DNA of 38,395 bases from Streptomyces afghaniensis 772 (GTDB taxonomy: Bacteria > Actinomycetota > Actinomycetes > Streptomycetales > Streptomycetaceae), in contig KE354192.1 of the NCBI GenBank assembly GCA_000415505.1, positions 1 to 38,395 on the forward strand. Direction: 5' to 3'. Below are positions 7,747 through 18,770 of the stretch, in pieces. Made by a program: the position numbers and the translations under genes. Below the pieces are notes generated by a model. The model ran no database searches. It was not told where the DNA came from and saw only the letters and a program-made list of their open reading frames with translations. Position 1 is the first letter of the stretch. Each line of letters starts with the position of its first letter.

Positions 7747-8361
7747 GTGGCGAACCAGTCCCGCCCCAAGGTCAAGAAGTCGCGTGCCCTCGGCATCGCG
7801 CTCACCCCGAAGGCCGTCAAGTACTTCGAGGCCCGTCCGTACCCGCCCGGTGAGCACGGCCGTGGCCGCAAGCAGAACTCGGACTACAAGGTCCGTCTGC
7901 TCGAGAAGCAGCGCCTGCGCGCGCAGTACGACGTGTCCGAGCGCCAGCTCGTCCGCGCCTACGAGCGTGCCTCCAAGGTCCAGGGCAAGACCGGTGAGGC
8001 CCTGATCATCGAGCTGGAGCGCCGTCTCGACGCCCTGGTCCTGCGTTCGGGCATCGCCCGCACGATCTACCAGGCCCGCCAGATGGTCGTCCACGGCCAC
8101 ATCGCGGTCAACGGCAAGAAGGTCGACAAGCCCTCCTTCCGTGTCCGCCCGGACGACGTGGTGCAGGTCCGCGAGCGCTCCAAGGAGAAGACCCTCTTCA
8201 CGATCGCCCGTGAGGGTGGCTTCGCCCCCGACGGCGAGACCCCGCGCTACCTCCAGGTGAACCTCAAGGCCCTGGCGTTCCGCCTGGACCGCGAGCCGAA
8301 CCGCAAGGAGATCCCGGTGATCTGCGACGAGCAGCTCGTCGTCGAGTACTACGCCCGCTGA
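7747..8361 (+). CDS. rpsD: 30S ribosomal protein S4 (zinc-free type)
   Basis: 204-residue primary 16S rRNA-binding protein and 30S assembly initiator. The S4 RNA-binding domain is visible from about residue 93 ([33 protein letters not shown]), and the C-terminus [25 protein letters not shown] is typical. The N-terminus carries none of the four cysteines of the zinc-binding S4 form: the only Cys in the protein is near the C-terminus. It is therefore the C-minus type, as in other Streptomyces. The GTG start has AGGAAA 11 bases upstream (7732-7737). The gene is monocistronic, with its own promoter, long leader and terminator. Confidence 0.98.
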   Translation: MANQSRPKVKKSRALGIALTPKAVKYFEARPYPPGEHGRGRKQNSDYKVRLLEKQRLRAQYDVSERQLVRAYERASKVQGKTGEALIIELERRLDALVLRSGIARTIYQARQMVVHGHIAVNGKKVDKPSFRVRPDDVVQVRERSKEKTLFTIAREGGFAPDGETPRYLQVNLKALAFRLDREPNRKEIPVICDEQLVVEYYAR

Positions 8362-8386
8362 TCCACGGCAGGCACGCGGTACCCCA

Positions 8387-8434
8387 GCCCGTCGTCTCCC
8401 CGCCCCTCCGGGCGGGCGAGGCGGCGGGCTTTCG
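8387..8434 (+). terminator. rpsD terminator
   Basis: A long GC-rich hairpin runs from GCCCG at 8387-8391 to CGGGC at 8425-8429, with CCCGCCC/GGGCGGG pairing nearest a CTCC loop, followed by TTTCG. It lies 25 bases after the rpsD stop and before the next promoter. Confidence 0.75.
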
Positions 8435-8488
8435 CGAATCCGCCGTCCCCGGGCGGTAATCCGGTACGGAGCCGCATCCCCGGCGCGA

Positions 8489-8494
8489 TAGGCT
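8489..8494 (+). promoter_or_regulatory. Candidate -10 of the DUF948-alaS operon
   Basis: TAGGCT, identical to the hexamer just before the M24-family gene at 20013, lies about 40 bases before the AGGGAG Shine-Dalgarno (8531-8536) of the next gene. A start near 8501 would give a short leader. No strong -35 is visible. Confidence 0.4.
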
Positions 8495-8548
8495 CGTCGC
8501 ACGACTTTTTCGATGTTCAGGCACGTTTTCAGGGAGCGGGTGCACACA

Positions 8549-8980
8549 GTGTCCGGTGGCGAGGTGGCCGGAATCCTGGTGGCCGTCTTCTGGGCGATCC
8601 TGGTCTCCTTCCTCGCCGTCGCGCTGGCGAGGCTGGCCCAGACGCTCAGGGCGACCACCAAGCTCGTGGCGGACGTGACCGATCAGGCCGTCCCGCTGCT
8701 GGCCGACGCCTCCGCGGCGGTGCGCTCCGCGCAGACCCAGATCGACCGGGTCGACTCGATCGCTTCCGACGTCCAGGAGGTCACGTCGAACGCCTCCGCG
8801 CTGTCGACCACCGTCGCCTCCACGTTCGGTGGTCCCCTGGTCAAGGTCGCAGCCTTCGGCTACGGCGTGCGCCGGGCCCTCGGCGGCCGCAAGGAGGACG
8901 TGCCCGGCAAGGCGTCGAGGCGTACCGTGATCGTGGGCCGCACGGTCTCTCGGCGCAACGCCCGAGGGAAGAGGGACTGA
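8549..8980 (+). CDS. DUF948 family membrane-anchored protein
   Basis: About 143 residues. One N-terminal membrane helix (about residues 5-27, VAGILVAVFWAILVSFLAVAL) is followed by a helical region rich in Ala, Val, Asp and Ser (LADASAAVRSAQTQIDRVDSIASDVQEVTSNASAL cut into heptad-like stretches) and a basic tail. This matches DUF948 (COG4768), a family of unknown function with predicted coiled coil outside or along the membrane. The start is uncertain: GTG 8549 begins just before the helix, GTG 8540 adds three residues and ATG 8513 adds twelve; AGGGAG is at 8531-8536. It probably heads the alaS operon, an association common in actinobacteria. Confidence 0.85.
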   Translation: MSGGEVAGILVAVFWAILVSFLAVALARLAQTLRATTKLVADVTDQAVPLLADASAAVRSAQTQIDRVDSIASDVQEVTSNASALSTTVASTFGGPLVKVAAFGYGVRRALGGRKEDVPGKASRRTVIVGRTVSRRNARGKRD

Positions 8981-8989
8981 GAGCCAGCG

Positions 8990-9361
8990 ATGTTCCGCCG
9001 TACGTTCTGGTTCACCACCGGCGTCGCCGCCGGAGTGTGGGCCACCACCAAGGTCAACCGGAAGCTGAAGCAGCTGACGCCCGAGAGCCTCGCCAGAACC
9101 GCGGGCAACAAGGCGCTCGAGGCCGGCCACCGGCTCAAGGACCGCGCGGTCGACTTCGCGCTCGACGTCCGCGACAACATGGCCCAGCGGGAGGCCGAAC
9201 TGGGCGACGTGCTCGGGCTCAACGCCCCCGTCGACCCCGAACTCCCCGCGCCCAGGCGGTACGCCGCCATCGAGAACCGCACAGAGCCGAAGACGTACGT
9301 CATCGACAGCACGTCGTCCACGTACAAGAAGAATTCGTACAACCGGAATGAGGACCACTGA
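8990..9361 (+). CDS. DUF6167-like small protein upstream of alaS
   Basis: 123 residues. It has a short hydrophobic N-terminal stretch ([17 protein letters not shown], residues 6-22), then a basic amphipathic region and a hydrophilic, probably disordered C-terminus ending in Ser/Thr/Asn-rich sequence. I recognise the pattern as an actinobacterial family found directly before alaS (DUF6167); its function is unknown. The ATG at 8990 follows nine bases after the upstream stop, and its TGA overlaps the alaS ATG by one base, so it is translationally coupled to alaS. Membrane attachment through the N-terminus is likely but could be only peripheral. Confidence 0.8.
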   Translation: MFRRTFWFTTGVAAGVWATTKVNRKLKQLTPESLARTAGNKALEAGHRLKDRAVDFALDVRDNMAQREAELGDVLGLNAPVDPELPAPRRYAAIENRTEPKTYVIDSTSSTYKKNSYNRNEDH

Positions 9362-12033
9362 TGGAGTCGGCTGAGATTCGCCGCCGCTGGTTGAGCTTCT
9401 TCGAGGAGCGCGGTCACACCGTCGTCCCTTCGGCGTCGCTCATCGCGGACGACCCGACTCTGCTGCTCGTCCCGGCCGGCATGGTGCCCTTCAAGCCGTA
9501 CTTCCTCGGTGAGGTCAAGCCGCCCTTCGCCCGCGCCACCAGCGTGCAGAAGTGCGTGCGCACGCCGGACATCGAAGAGGTCGGCAAGACCACCCGGCAC
9601 GGCACGTTCTTCCAGATGTGCGGCAACTTCTCCTTCGGCGACTACTTCAAGGAAGGCGCCATCAAGCTCGCCTGGGAGCTGCTCACCAGCCCCCAGGACA
9701 AGGGCGGTTACGGCCTCGACCCCGAGCGCCTGTGGATCACGGTCTACAAGGACGACGACGAGGCCGAGCGCATCTGGCACGAGGTCGTCGGCGTGCCGAA
9801 GGAGCGCATCCAGCGCCTCGGTATGAAGGACAACTACTGGTCCATGGGCGTCCCCGGCCCCTGCGGCCCCTGCTCCGAGATCAACTACGACCGCGGCCCC
9901 GAGTTCGGCGCCGAGGGCGGCCCCGCCGTCAACGACGAGCGGTACGTGGAGATCTGGAACCTCGTCTTCATGCAGTACGAGCGGGGCGAGGGCACCGGCA
10001 AGGACAACTTCGAGATCCTCGGCGACCTGCCCAGCAAGAACATCGACACCGGCCTCGGCCTCGAGCGGCTCGCCATGATTCTGCAGGGCGTGCAGAACAT
10101 GTACGAGATCGACACCTCGATGGCGGTCATCGACAAGGCCACCGAGCTGACCGGCGTCCGCTACGGCGACGCCCACGCCTCGGACGTGTCCCTGCGCGTG
10201 GTCACCGACCACATGCGCACCGCCACCATGCTCATCGGCGACGGCGTCACTCCCGGCAACGAGGGCCGTGGTTACGTGCTGCGCCGCATCATGCGCCGCG
10301 CCATCCGCAACATGCGCCTGCTCGGCGCCACCGGCCCGGTCGTCAAGGACCTGATCGACGTCGTCATCGGCATGATGGGGCAGCAGTACCCCGAGCTCAT
10401 CACCGACCGCGAGCGCATCGAGAAGGTCGCCCTCGCCGAGGAGAACGCCTTCCTCAAGACGCTGAAGGCCGGCACCAACATCCTCGACACCGCCGTCAGC
10501 GACACCAAGGCCGCCGGCTCCACCGTGCTGCCCGGCGACAAGGCCTTCCTGCTCCACGACACCTGGGGCTTCCCGATCGACCTCACCCTGGAGATGGCCG
10601 CCGAGCAGGGCCTCTCCGTGGACGAGGAGGGCTTCCGCCGCCTGATGAAGGAGCAGCGGGAGCGCGCCAAGGCCGACGCCCAGTCCAAGAAGACCGGCCA
10701 CGCCGACCTCGGTGCCTACCGTGAGATCGCCGACCGGGCCGGTGCCACCGACTTCATCGGCTACACCGACACCGAGGGCGAGTCCACGGTCGTCGGCATC
10801 CTCGTCGACGGCGTCTCCTCCCCGGCCGCCACCGAGGGCGACGAGGTCGAGATCGTCCTCGACCGCACCCCGTTCTACGCCGAGGGCGGCGGCCAGATCG
10901 GCGACACCGGCAAGATCAAGACCGACTCCGGCGCCGTCATCGAGGTCCGCGACTGCCAGAAGCCGGTCCCGGGTGTCTACGTCCACAAGGGCGTCGTCCA
11001 GGTCGGCGAGGTCACCGTCGGCGCCAAGGCCCACTCCGCCATCGACGACCGCCGCCGCAAGGCCATCGCCCGCGCCCACTCGGCCACGCACCTGACCCAC
11101 CAGGCCCTGCGCGACGCCCTCGGCCCGACGGCCGCCCAGGCCGGTTCCGAGAACCAGCCCGGCCGCTTCCGCTTCGACTTCGGCTCGCCGTCCGCCGTCC
11201 CGACGGCCGTGATGACCGACGTCGAGCAGAAGATCAACGAGGTGCTCGCCCGCGACCTGGACGTCCGCGCCGACGTCATGGGCATCGACGAGGCCAAGAA
11301 GCAGGGCGCCATCGCCGAGTTCGGCGAGAAGTACGGCGAGCGCGTCCGCGTGGTCACCATCGGAGACTTCTCCAAGGAACTGTGCGGCGGCACCCACGTG
11401 CACAACACCGCCCAGCTCGGCCTGGTGAAGCTGCTCGGCGAGTCCTCCATCGGCTCGGGTGTCCGCCGTATCGAGGCCCTGGTCGGTGTCGACGCCTACA
11501 ACTTCCTCGCCCGGGAGCACACGGTCGTCGCCCAGCTCCAGGAGCTGATCAAGGGCCGCCCGGAGGAGCTCCCGGAGAAGGTCTCCGCCATGCTCGGCAA
11601 GCTGAAGGACGCCGAGAAGGAGATCGAGAAGTTCCGCGCCGAGAAGGTCCTGCAGGCCGCCGCCGGTCTCGCCGAGTCCGCCAAGGACATCCGTGGCATT
11701 GCTGTCGTGACCGGTCAGGTCCCCGACGGCACCACCGCCGACGACCTGCGCAAGCTCGTGCTCGACGTGCGCGGACGCATCCAGGGCGGCCGGGCCGCCG
11801 TGGTCGCCCTGTTCACGGTGGCGAACGGCAAGCCGCTGACGGTCATCGCCACCAACGAAGCCGCCCGCGAGCGCGGCCTGAAGGCCGGCGACCTGGTCCG
11901 TACGGCTGCCAAGACCCTCGGCGGCGGTGGCGGCGGCAAGCCGGACGTCGCCCAGGGCGGCGGCCAGAACCCGGCCGCGATCGGCGACGCCGTGGACGCC
12001 GTCGAGCGCCTGGTCGCCGAGACGGCCAAGTAA
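9361..12033 (+). CDS. alaS: Alanyl-tRNA synthetase
   Basis: 890-residue class II synthetase that charges tRNA-Ala and clears mischarged Ser/Gly. The catalytic N-terminal domain includes [12 protein letters not shown] and the motif-2 segment [18 protein letters not shown]. The editing domain has its zinc ligands in HSATH (H573, H577) and CGGTH (C675, H679). A coiled region ([14 protein letters not shown]) and a C-terminal DHHA1 domain ending in a glycine-rich stretch (GGGGGGKPD) follow. The ATG overlaps the preceding stop by one base. It is followed after 16 bases by ruvX, the usual actinobacterial order. Confidence 0.98.
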   Translation: MESAEIRRRWLSFFEERGHTVVPSASLIADDPTLLLVPAGMVPFKPYFLGEVKPPFARATSVQKCVRTPDIEEVGKTTRHGTFFQMCGNFSFGDYFKEGAIKLAWELLTSPQDKGGYGLDPERLWITVYKDDDEAERIWHEVVGVPKERIQRLGMKDNYWSMGVPGPCGPCSEINYDRGPEFGAEGGPAVNDERYVEIWNLVFMQYERGEGTGKDNFEILGDLPSKNIDTGLGLERLAMILQGVQNMYEIDTSMAVIDKATELTGVRYGDAHASDVSLRVVTDHMRTATMLIGDGVTPGNEGRGYVLRRIMRRAIRNMRLLGATGPVVKDLIDVVIGMMGQQYPELITDRERIEKVALAEENAFLKTLKAGTNILDTAVSDTKAAGSTVLPGDKAFLLHDTWGFPIDLTLEMAAEQGLSVDEEGFRRLMKEQRERAKADAQSKKTGHADLGAYREIADRAGATDFIGYTDTEGESTVVGILVDGVSSPAATEGDEVEIVLDRTPFYAEGGGQIGDTGKIKTDSGAVIEVRDCQKPVPGVYVHKGVVQVGEVTVGAKAHSAIDDRRRKAIARAHSATHLTHQALRDALGPTAAQAGSENQPGRFRFDFGSPSAVPTAVMTDVEQKINEVLARDLDVRADVMGIDEAKKQGAIAEFGEKYGERVRVVTIGDFSKELCGGTHVHNTAQLGLVKLLGESSIGSGVRRIEALVGVDAYNFLAREHTVVAQLQELIKGRPEELPEKVSAMLGKLKDAEKEIEKFRAEKVLQAAAGLAESAKDIRGIAVVTGQVPDGTTADDLRKLVLDVRGRIQGGRAAVVALFTVANGKPLTVIATNEAARERGLKAGDLVRTAAKTLGGGGGGKPDVAQGGGQNPAAIGDAVDAVERLVAETAK

Positions 12034-12049
12034 GAAACGGGTCTGGAAG

Positions 12050-12514
12050 ATGCGCAGAGGACGTCGACTCGCGATCGACGTCGGGGACGCCCGTATCGGG
12101 GTCGCCTCGTGCGACCCCGACGGGATCCTCGCCACCCCGGTGGAGACGGTCCCGGGGCGTGACATCCCCGCAGCTCAACGGCGGTTGAAGCAGCTCGTCG
12201 AGGAGTACGAGCCCATCGAGGTCGTCGTCGGTCTGCCGCGCTCCCTCAAGGGAGGCGAGGGCCCGGCGGCGGTCAAGGTCCGGGGCTTCGCACAGGAACT
12301 GGCGCGCATGATCTCCCCGGTTCCGGTGAGACTCGTGGACGAACGCATGACGACGGTGACGGCCAGTCAGGGGCTGCGCGCTTCGGGCGTGAAGTCGAAG
12401 AAGGGCAGGTCCGTCATCGACCAGGCGGCGGCGGTGATCATCCTGCAACAGGCCCTTGAATCCGAACGGGTGTCAGGTAAAGCACCCGGAGAAGGCGTCG
12501 AAGTGGTCATCTGA
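12050..12514 (+). CDS. ruvX: Putative pre-16S rRNA nuclease / RuvX-like RNase H-fold protein
   Basis: 154-residue YqgF/RuvX family protein with an RNase H-like fold. Catalytic-type acidic residues are visible: D10 (AIDVGDARIGVA), the region VVGLPRSLKG, the glutamate in VDERMTT and the aspartate in SVIDQAAAVIILQ. In E. coli YqgF is needed for 16S rRNA 5'-end maturation; a Holliday-junction resolvase role has also been proposed. The ATG at 12050 is 16 bases after alaS, with only a weak Shine-Dalgarno (GGAAG adjacent). The order alaS-ruvX-mltG-aroE is a conserved actinobacterial block. Confidence 0.93.
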   Translation: MRRGRRLAIDVGDARIGVASCDPDGILATPVETVPGRDIPAAQRRLKQLVEEYEPIEVVVGLPRSLKGGEGPAAVKVRGFAQELARMISPVPVRLVDERMTTVTASQGLRASGVKSKKGRSVIDQAAAVIILQQALESERVSGKAPGEGVEVVI

Positions 12515-12635
12515 TCGCGATACGGTAACGTTCCGCGCGATGCAGCGGCGTTCGAACAGCCGCCGCACAGCAAGAGGCGGGACGGGAGCCGAGCCGGAAG
12601 CCGCGTGACCGCCGCCTCGCGGCTCTAGGGGATCG

Positions 12636-14366
12636 ATGACTGAGTATGGCCGGGGCCAAGGCTCCGAACCGTGGCATCCGGAGGACCCGTTGTACGGGGA
12701 CGGCGGATGGGGAGGAGAGCAGGCCCACCAGGGTCAGCATTCCCCCTACGGCGGCCAGCCGCAGCACTATCCAGAGCAGCCGCAGCAGCCGCAGTACGGC
12801 GACTGGGGCACCGGCGAACAGCCCGGATACGGTCAGGCGCAGCAGCAGTACCAGTACGACCAGCAGCAGTACGCGGCACAGGGCCCTGGGCATCAGCAGT
12901 ACCCGGGGCAGGGGCACCAGGGGAACCAGCACGACCCGGGTTATCAGCAGGACCCGGCCTACCACCAGCAGCAGTACGACAACGGCGGCTGGGCCACCGG
13001 CGGGCACCAGCAGGTCTCGTACCCCGGCGACCCCGCCGACCCGTACGGTCAGCAAACCGGTGCATACGGCCAGGACCAGTCCGACTACTACGGCACGCCC
13101 GACGCGTATCCGCCGCCCGAGCCGCCCGGCCGGCGGCGGGCCGAGCCGGAGCCGGAGACCGACTGGGACCCCGGCCCCGACCAGGGTGAGCATGCCTTCT
13201 TCGCGGGCGGTGACGACGATGACGATGCCGACGAGCCGGGCGACCGGCGCCGGCGCGACGACCAGCGGGGACGCGGCGGCAAGCCCAAGAAGCGCCGCAG
13301 CGGGATGGCCTGCCTGGTGGTCGTCCTGGTCCTCGGCGGCGGCCTGGCGGGCGTCAGCTACTTCGGCTACCAGTTCTTCCAGGATCGTTTCGGCGACGCC
13401 CCGGACTACGCGGGCGACGGCAACGGGCAGGAGGTGTCCGTCGAGATCCCCGAGGGAGCGCTCGGCTACAAGATCGGCCAGGTGCTGAAGAGCGCAGGGG
13501 TCGTCAAGAGCGTCGACGCGTTCGTCGCTGCGCAGGAGAGCAATCCGCAGGGCAAGACCATCCAGGACGGCGTGTACACGCTGCAAAAGCAAATGTCGGC
13601 CGACAGTGCGGTCGAACTGATGCTCAGCCCGGAGAGCCGCGACAACCTGATCATCGCCGAGGGCAAGCGCAACGCCGACATCTACCGGCTCATCGACAAG
13701 CGGCTCGAGGTCAAGGACGGCACCACCGCCGCGGTCGCCAAGAAGGACTGGAAGAAGCTCGGCCTGCCCGACTGGGCGCTCGGCCACGAGAACGTCAAGG
13801 ACCCGCTGGAAGGGTTCCTCTACCCCTCCAGCTACGGCATCGCCAAGGGTGAGAAGCCCGAGGACGTGCTGAAGGACATGGTGACCCGGGCCACCCAGAC
13901 GTACGAGAAGCTCGGCGTGGAGAAGAAGGCCCAGAGCCTCGGACTCGAAGACCCCTGGCAGCTGATCACCGTCGCGAGCCTGGCCCAGGCCGAGGGCACG
14001 AGCCACGACGACTTCCGCAAGATGGCCGAGGTCGTCTACAACCGCATGAAGCCGGGGAATCCGCAGACCAACGGCATGCTGGAGTTCGACTCCACCTACA
14101 ACTACATCAAGAACCAGAGCAAGATCGACCTGAGTCTGAGCGAGCTGCGGAACTACGACAACCCGTACAACACGTACTTCCACAAGGGCCTGCCGCCCGG
14201 ACCGATCGACAACCCGGGCGAGGCGGCGCTCAAGGGAGCTCTCAACCCGACGAAGGACGGCTGGTACTACTTCATCTCGCTGGACGGCAAGACCAGCGAG
14301 TTCACCAAGACCAACGCCGAGCACCAGAAGCTGGTCGACAAGTTCAACGCCTCGCGGAACAACTGA
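12636..14366 (+). CDS. mltG: Endolytic transglycosylase MltG with long low-complexity cytoplasmic N-terminus
   Basis: 576 residues. Residues 1-222 are hydrophilic and dominated by Gln, Tyr, Gly and Pro (repeated QQQY, GYQQ and PQY patterns), ending in acidic DDDDDADE (193-200) and basic RRRRDDQRGRGGKPKKRR (about 204-221). One membrane helix follows at about 225-247. The extracytoplasmic part is the YceG/MltG domain, with the catalytic Glu most likely E453 (VASLAQAEG) followed by MAEVVYNRM. MltG cleaves nascent glycan strands and sets their length. The gene is much longer than E. coli MltG because of the N-terminal extension, a feature common in Streptomyces. The ATG has AGGGG 5-9 bases upstream. 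The 3' end is duplicated in tandem (14352-14396). Confidence 0.95.
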   Translation: MTEYGRGQGSEPWHPEDPLYGDGGWGGEQAHQGQHSPYGGQPQHYPEQPQQPQYGDWGTGEQPGYGQAQQQYQYDQQQYAAQGPGHQQYPGQGHQGNQHDPGYQQDPAYHQQQYDNGGWATGGHQQVSYPGDPADPYGQQTGAYGQDQSDYYGTPDAYPPPEPPGRRRAEPEPETDWDPGPDQGEHAFFAGGDDDDDADEPGDRRRRDDQRGRGGKPKKRRSGMACLVVVLVLGGGLAGVSYFGYQFFQDRFGDAPDYAGDGNGQEVSVEIPEGALGYKIGQVLKSAGVVKSVDAFVAAQESNPQGKTIQDGVYTLQKQMSADSAVELMLSPESRDNLIIAEGKRNADIYRLIDKRLEVKDGTTAAVAKKDWKKLGLPDWALGHENVKDPLEGFLYPSSYGIAKGEKPEDVLKDMVTRATQTYEKLGVEKKAQSLGLEDPWQLITVASLAQAEGTSHDDFRKMAEVVYNRMKPGNPQTNGMLEFDSTYNYIKNQSKIDLSLSELRNYDNPYNTYFHKGLPPGPIDNPGEAALKGALNPTKDGWYYFISLDGKTSEFTKTNAEHQKLVDKFNASRNN

Positions 14367-14396
14367 TCGCGGAACAACTGATCGCGGAACGACTGA
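14352..14396 (+). repeat. 15-bp tandem repeat x3 across the mltG stop codon
   Basis: TCGCGGAACAACTGA occurs at 14352-14366 and 14367-14381, with a third copy differing by one base (TCGCGGAACGACTGA) at 14382-14396. Each unit ends in TGA in the mltG frame, giving three in-frame stops 15 bases apart. It looks like slippage duplication; the third copy abuts the aroE ribosome binding site (GAGGAAG). Confidence 0.95.
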
Positions 14397-14406
14397 GGAA
14401 GACCTG

Positions 14407-15234
14407 ATGGCCGCACCACGCCGAGCCGCCGTACTCGGCTCCCCGATCGCTCACTCGCTCTCCCCGGTCCTGCACCGCGCGGCCTACGAAGAGTTGGGGC
14501 TGACCGGCTGGACGTACGACCGATTCGAGGTCGACGAGGCCGCGCTGCCCGGGTTCTTCGAGACGCTCGGTCCCGAATGGGCGGGGCTGTCGCTGACCAT
14601 GCCGCTGAAGCGGGCCGTGATCCCGCTGCTCGACGGGATCAGCGAGACCGCGGCCTCCGTCGACGCCGTCAACACGGTCGTCCTCACCCAGGACGGCCGC
14701 CGGACCGGCGACAACACCGACGTCCCCGGCATGGTCGCGGCTTTGCGCGAGCACGGCATCGACAAGGTCGAGGCCGCCGCGATCCTGGGCGCGGGCGCCA
14801 CCGCCTCGTCCGCACTGGCCGCGCTGTCCCGGGTCTGCCCGGGCGAGATCGCCGTGTACGTGCGCAGTGAGGCCCGGGCTGCCGAGATGCGGCAGTGGGC
14901 CGAACGGCTGGAGGTCTCGGTGCGCATCGCCGACTGGGCGGACGCCGAGCAGGCCCTGCACGCCCCGCTGGTGATCAGCACCACGCCGGCGGGTGCCACC
15001 GACGCCCTCGCCCGATCCGTCCCGGAGCGCCCGACGGCCCTGTTCGACGTGCTCTACGACCCCTGGCCGACCGCCCTCGCCGCCCGCTGGTCGGCGTACG
15101 GCGGCGCGGTCGTCAGCGGCCTCGACCTGCTGGTGCACCAAGCCGTGCTGCAGGTCGAGCAGATGACGGGGCGGGCCCCGGCCCCGCTGGACGCCATGCG
15201 AAAAGCGGGCGAGCGTGCACTGGCGGCCCGATAA
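14407..15234 (+). CDS. aroE: Shikimate dehydrogenase
   Basis: 275 residues; it reduces 3-dehydroshikimate to shikimate with NADPH. The N-terminal substrate domain shows SPIAHSLSP (12-20) and the catalytic pair K68 (LTMPLKRA) and D105 (GDNTDVPG). The nucleotide-binding glycine motif is AILGAGATASS (about 125-135). The C-terminal GLDLLVHQAVLQ helix is typical. The ATG has GAGGAAG 6-12 bases upstream. It starts the aro block aroE-(small membrane protein)-aroC-aroK-aroB. Confidence 0.95.
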   Translation: MAAPRRAAVLGSPIAHSLSPVLHRAAYEELGLTGWTYDRFEVDEAALPGFFETLGPEWAGLSLTMPLKRAVIPLLDGISETAASVDAVNTVVLTQDGRRTGDNTDVPGMVAALREHGIDKVEAAAILGAGATASSALAALSRVCPGEIAVYVRSEARAAEMRQWAERLEVSVRIADWADAEQALHAPLVISTTPAGATDALARSVPERPTALFDVLYDPWPTALAARWSAYGGAVVSGLDLLVHQAVLQVEQMTGRAPAPLDAMRKAGERALAAR

Positions 15235-15285
15235 GATCCGCTCTCGGTTCCGCAGGGGGCGGAACAGGGGAGGGGAGAACCAGCC

Positions 15286-15681
15286 ATGTCCACCGGCATG
15301 CCTCAGGCGTCCGTCAAGTCCCAGATATTCGAGTCCCTGCTGGGATTCCTGCCCGACTGGGTGCAGATCACGGTGCTCGCGCTGATCGTGCTCGCGGTCC
15401 TCGCGTCCTGGACGGTCAAGATCAAGCGCAAGATCGCCTACCGGCGGGCCGTGCGGAGCGGCGGGCCCGTCCACGCGGCGGCCCAGTACGGGCAGGGACG
15501 CGGAGCGGACTACCTGGGGGAGTACGCACCGCAGCAGGTGCAGCAGCAGGGCAGCGGAGCCGACCATCTGGGCACTTACGCACCGCAGCAGACGCAGACC
15601 GCGCAGCAGCCGAGCGGCGCGGACTTCCTGGGCGCGTACGCGCCGCAGCGGCAGACCGGCGGCCCGGCCTCGTCCGCCTGA
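15286..15681 (+). CDS. Small single-pass membrane protein with three GADxLGxYAPQ repeats
   Basis: 131 residues of unknown function. A hydrophobic helix spans about 27-43 (VQITVLALIVLAVLASW), followed by a basic stop-transfer patch (KIKRKIAYRRAVR). The C-terminal part carries a twelve-residue motif three times: GADYLGEYAPQQ (73-84), GADHLGTYAPQQ (91-102) and GADFLGAYAPQR (111-122), joined by Gln-rich linkers. The positive-inside pattern puts the repeats in the cytoplasm. An ATG start follows GGGGAG. It sits between aroE and aroC in the order I recall for S. coelicolor, so it is not a recent insertion. The repeats could be short linear docking motifs; no domain is recognised. Confidence 0.88.
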   Translation: MSTGMPQASVKSQIFESLLGFLPDWVQITVLALIVLAVLASWTVKIKRKIAYRRAVRSGGPVHAAAQYGQGRGADYLGEYAPQQVQQQGSGADHLGTYAPQQTQTAQQPSGADFLGAYAPQRQTGGPASSA

Positions 15682-15764
15682 TGGACCGGCGGCCGGGTCC
15701 ACCCTCCGGACGTGGCAGGATCGTGGGTGGCGGACCGGGGCCGCGCACCCGGTCGGGCCGTCGC

Positions 15765-15786
15765 CGTACGCGATGAGGTGCGTACG
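15765..15786 (+). promoter_or_regulatory. Inverted repeat with -10-like element upstream of aroC
   Basis: CGTACGC (15765-15771) and GCGTACG (15780-15786) form a 7-bp inverted repeat with an 8-base spacer. TACGCT (15783-15788) overlaps the right arm and could be a -10 element, so a regulator binding here would block it. The rest of the 143-base aroE-distal gap shows only the aroC Shine-Dalgarno GAGGAGC (15814-15820). Confidence 0.4.
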
Positions 15787-15824
15787 CTGGGCAGTAAGCA
15801 CGCCGCGAACACTGAGGAGCACCG

Positions 15825-18606
<2,782 letters not shown>

Positions 18607-18659
18607 GTACCCAGGCGCGCCTTCCGCCCGAAACAGCCTTACGGGGCCGGGCACTTCGG

Positions 18660-18699
18660 ACCGCCCCCGGCCGTTCACACAACACTGGCCGGGGGCGGT
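18660..18699 (+). terminator. aro operon terminator
   Basis: A perfect 13-bp inverted repeat: ACCGCCCCCGGCC at 18660-18672 and its complement at 18687-18699, with a 14-base AT-richer loop. It lies 54 bases after aroB; there is no U-tract. Confidence 0.8.
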
Positions 18700-18770
18700 A
18701 CCGTTCGGTAGCAGCGGGCTCCGCCCCGCTGTTCAGCGCCCATCGCCTGTACGAGACGGAGTGGCACCGG

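Noticed and set aside
12636-13200. DNA repeats in the 5' part of mltG as a separate repeat element
   Set aside because: The CAG/TAC-rich pattern is explained by Gln/Tyr codons of the low-complexity tail in one open frame.
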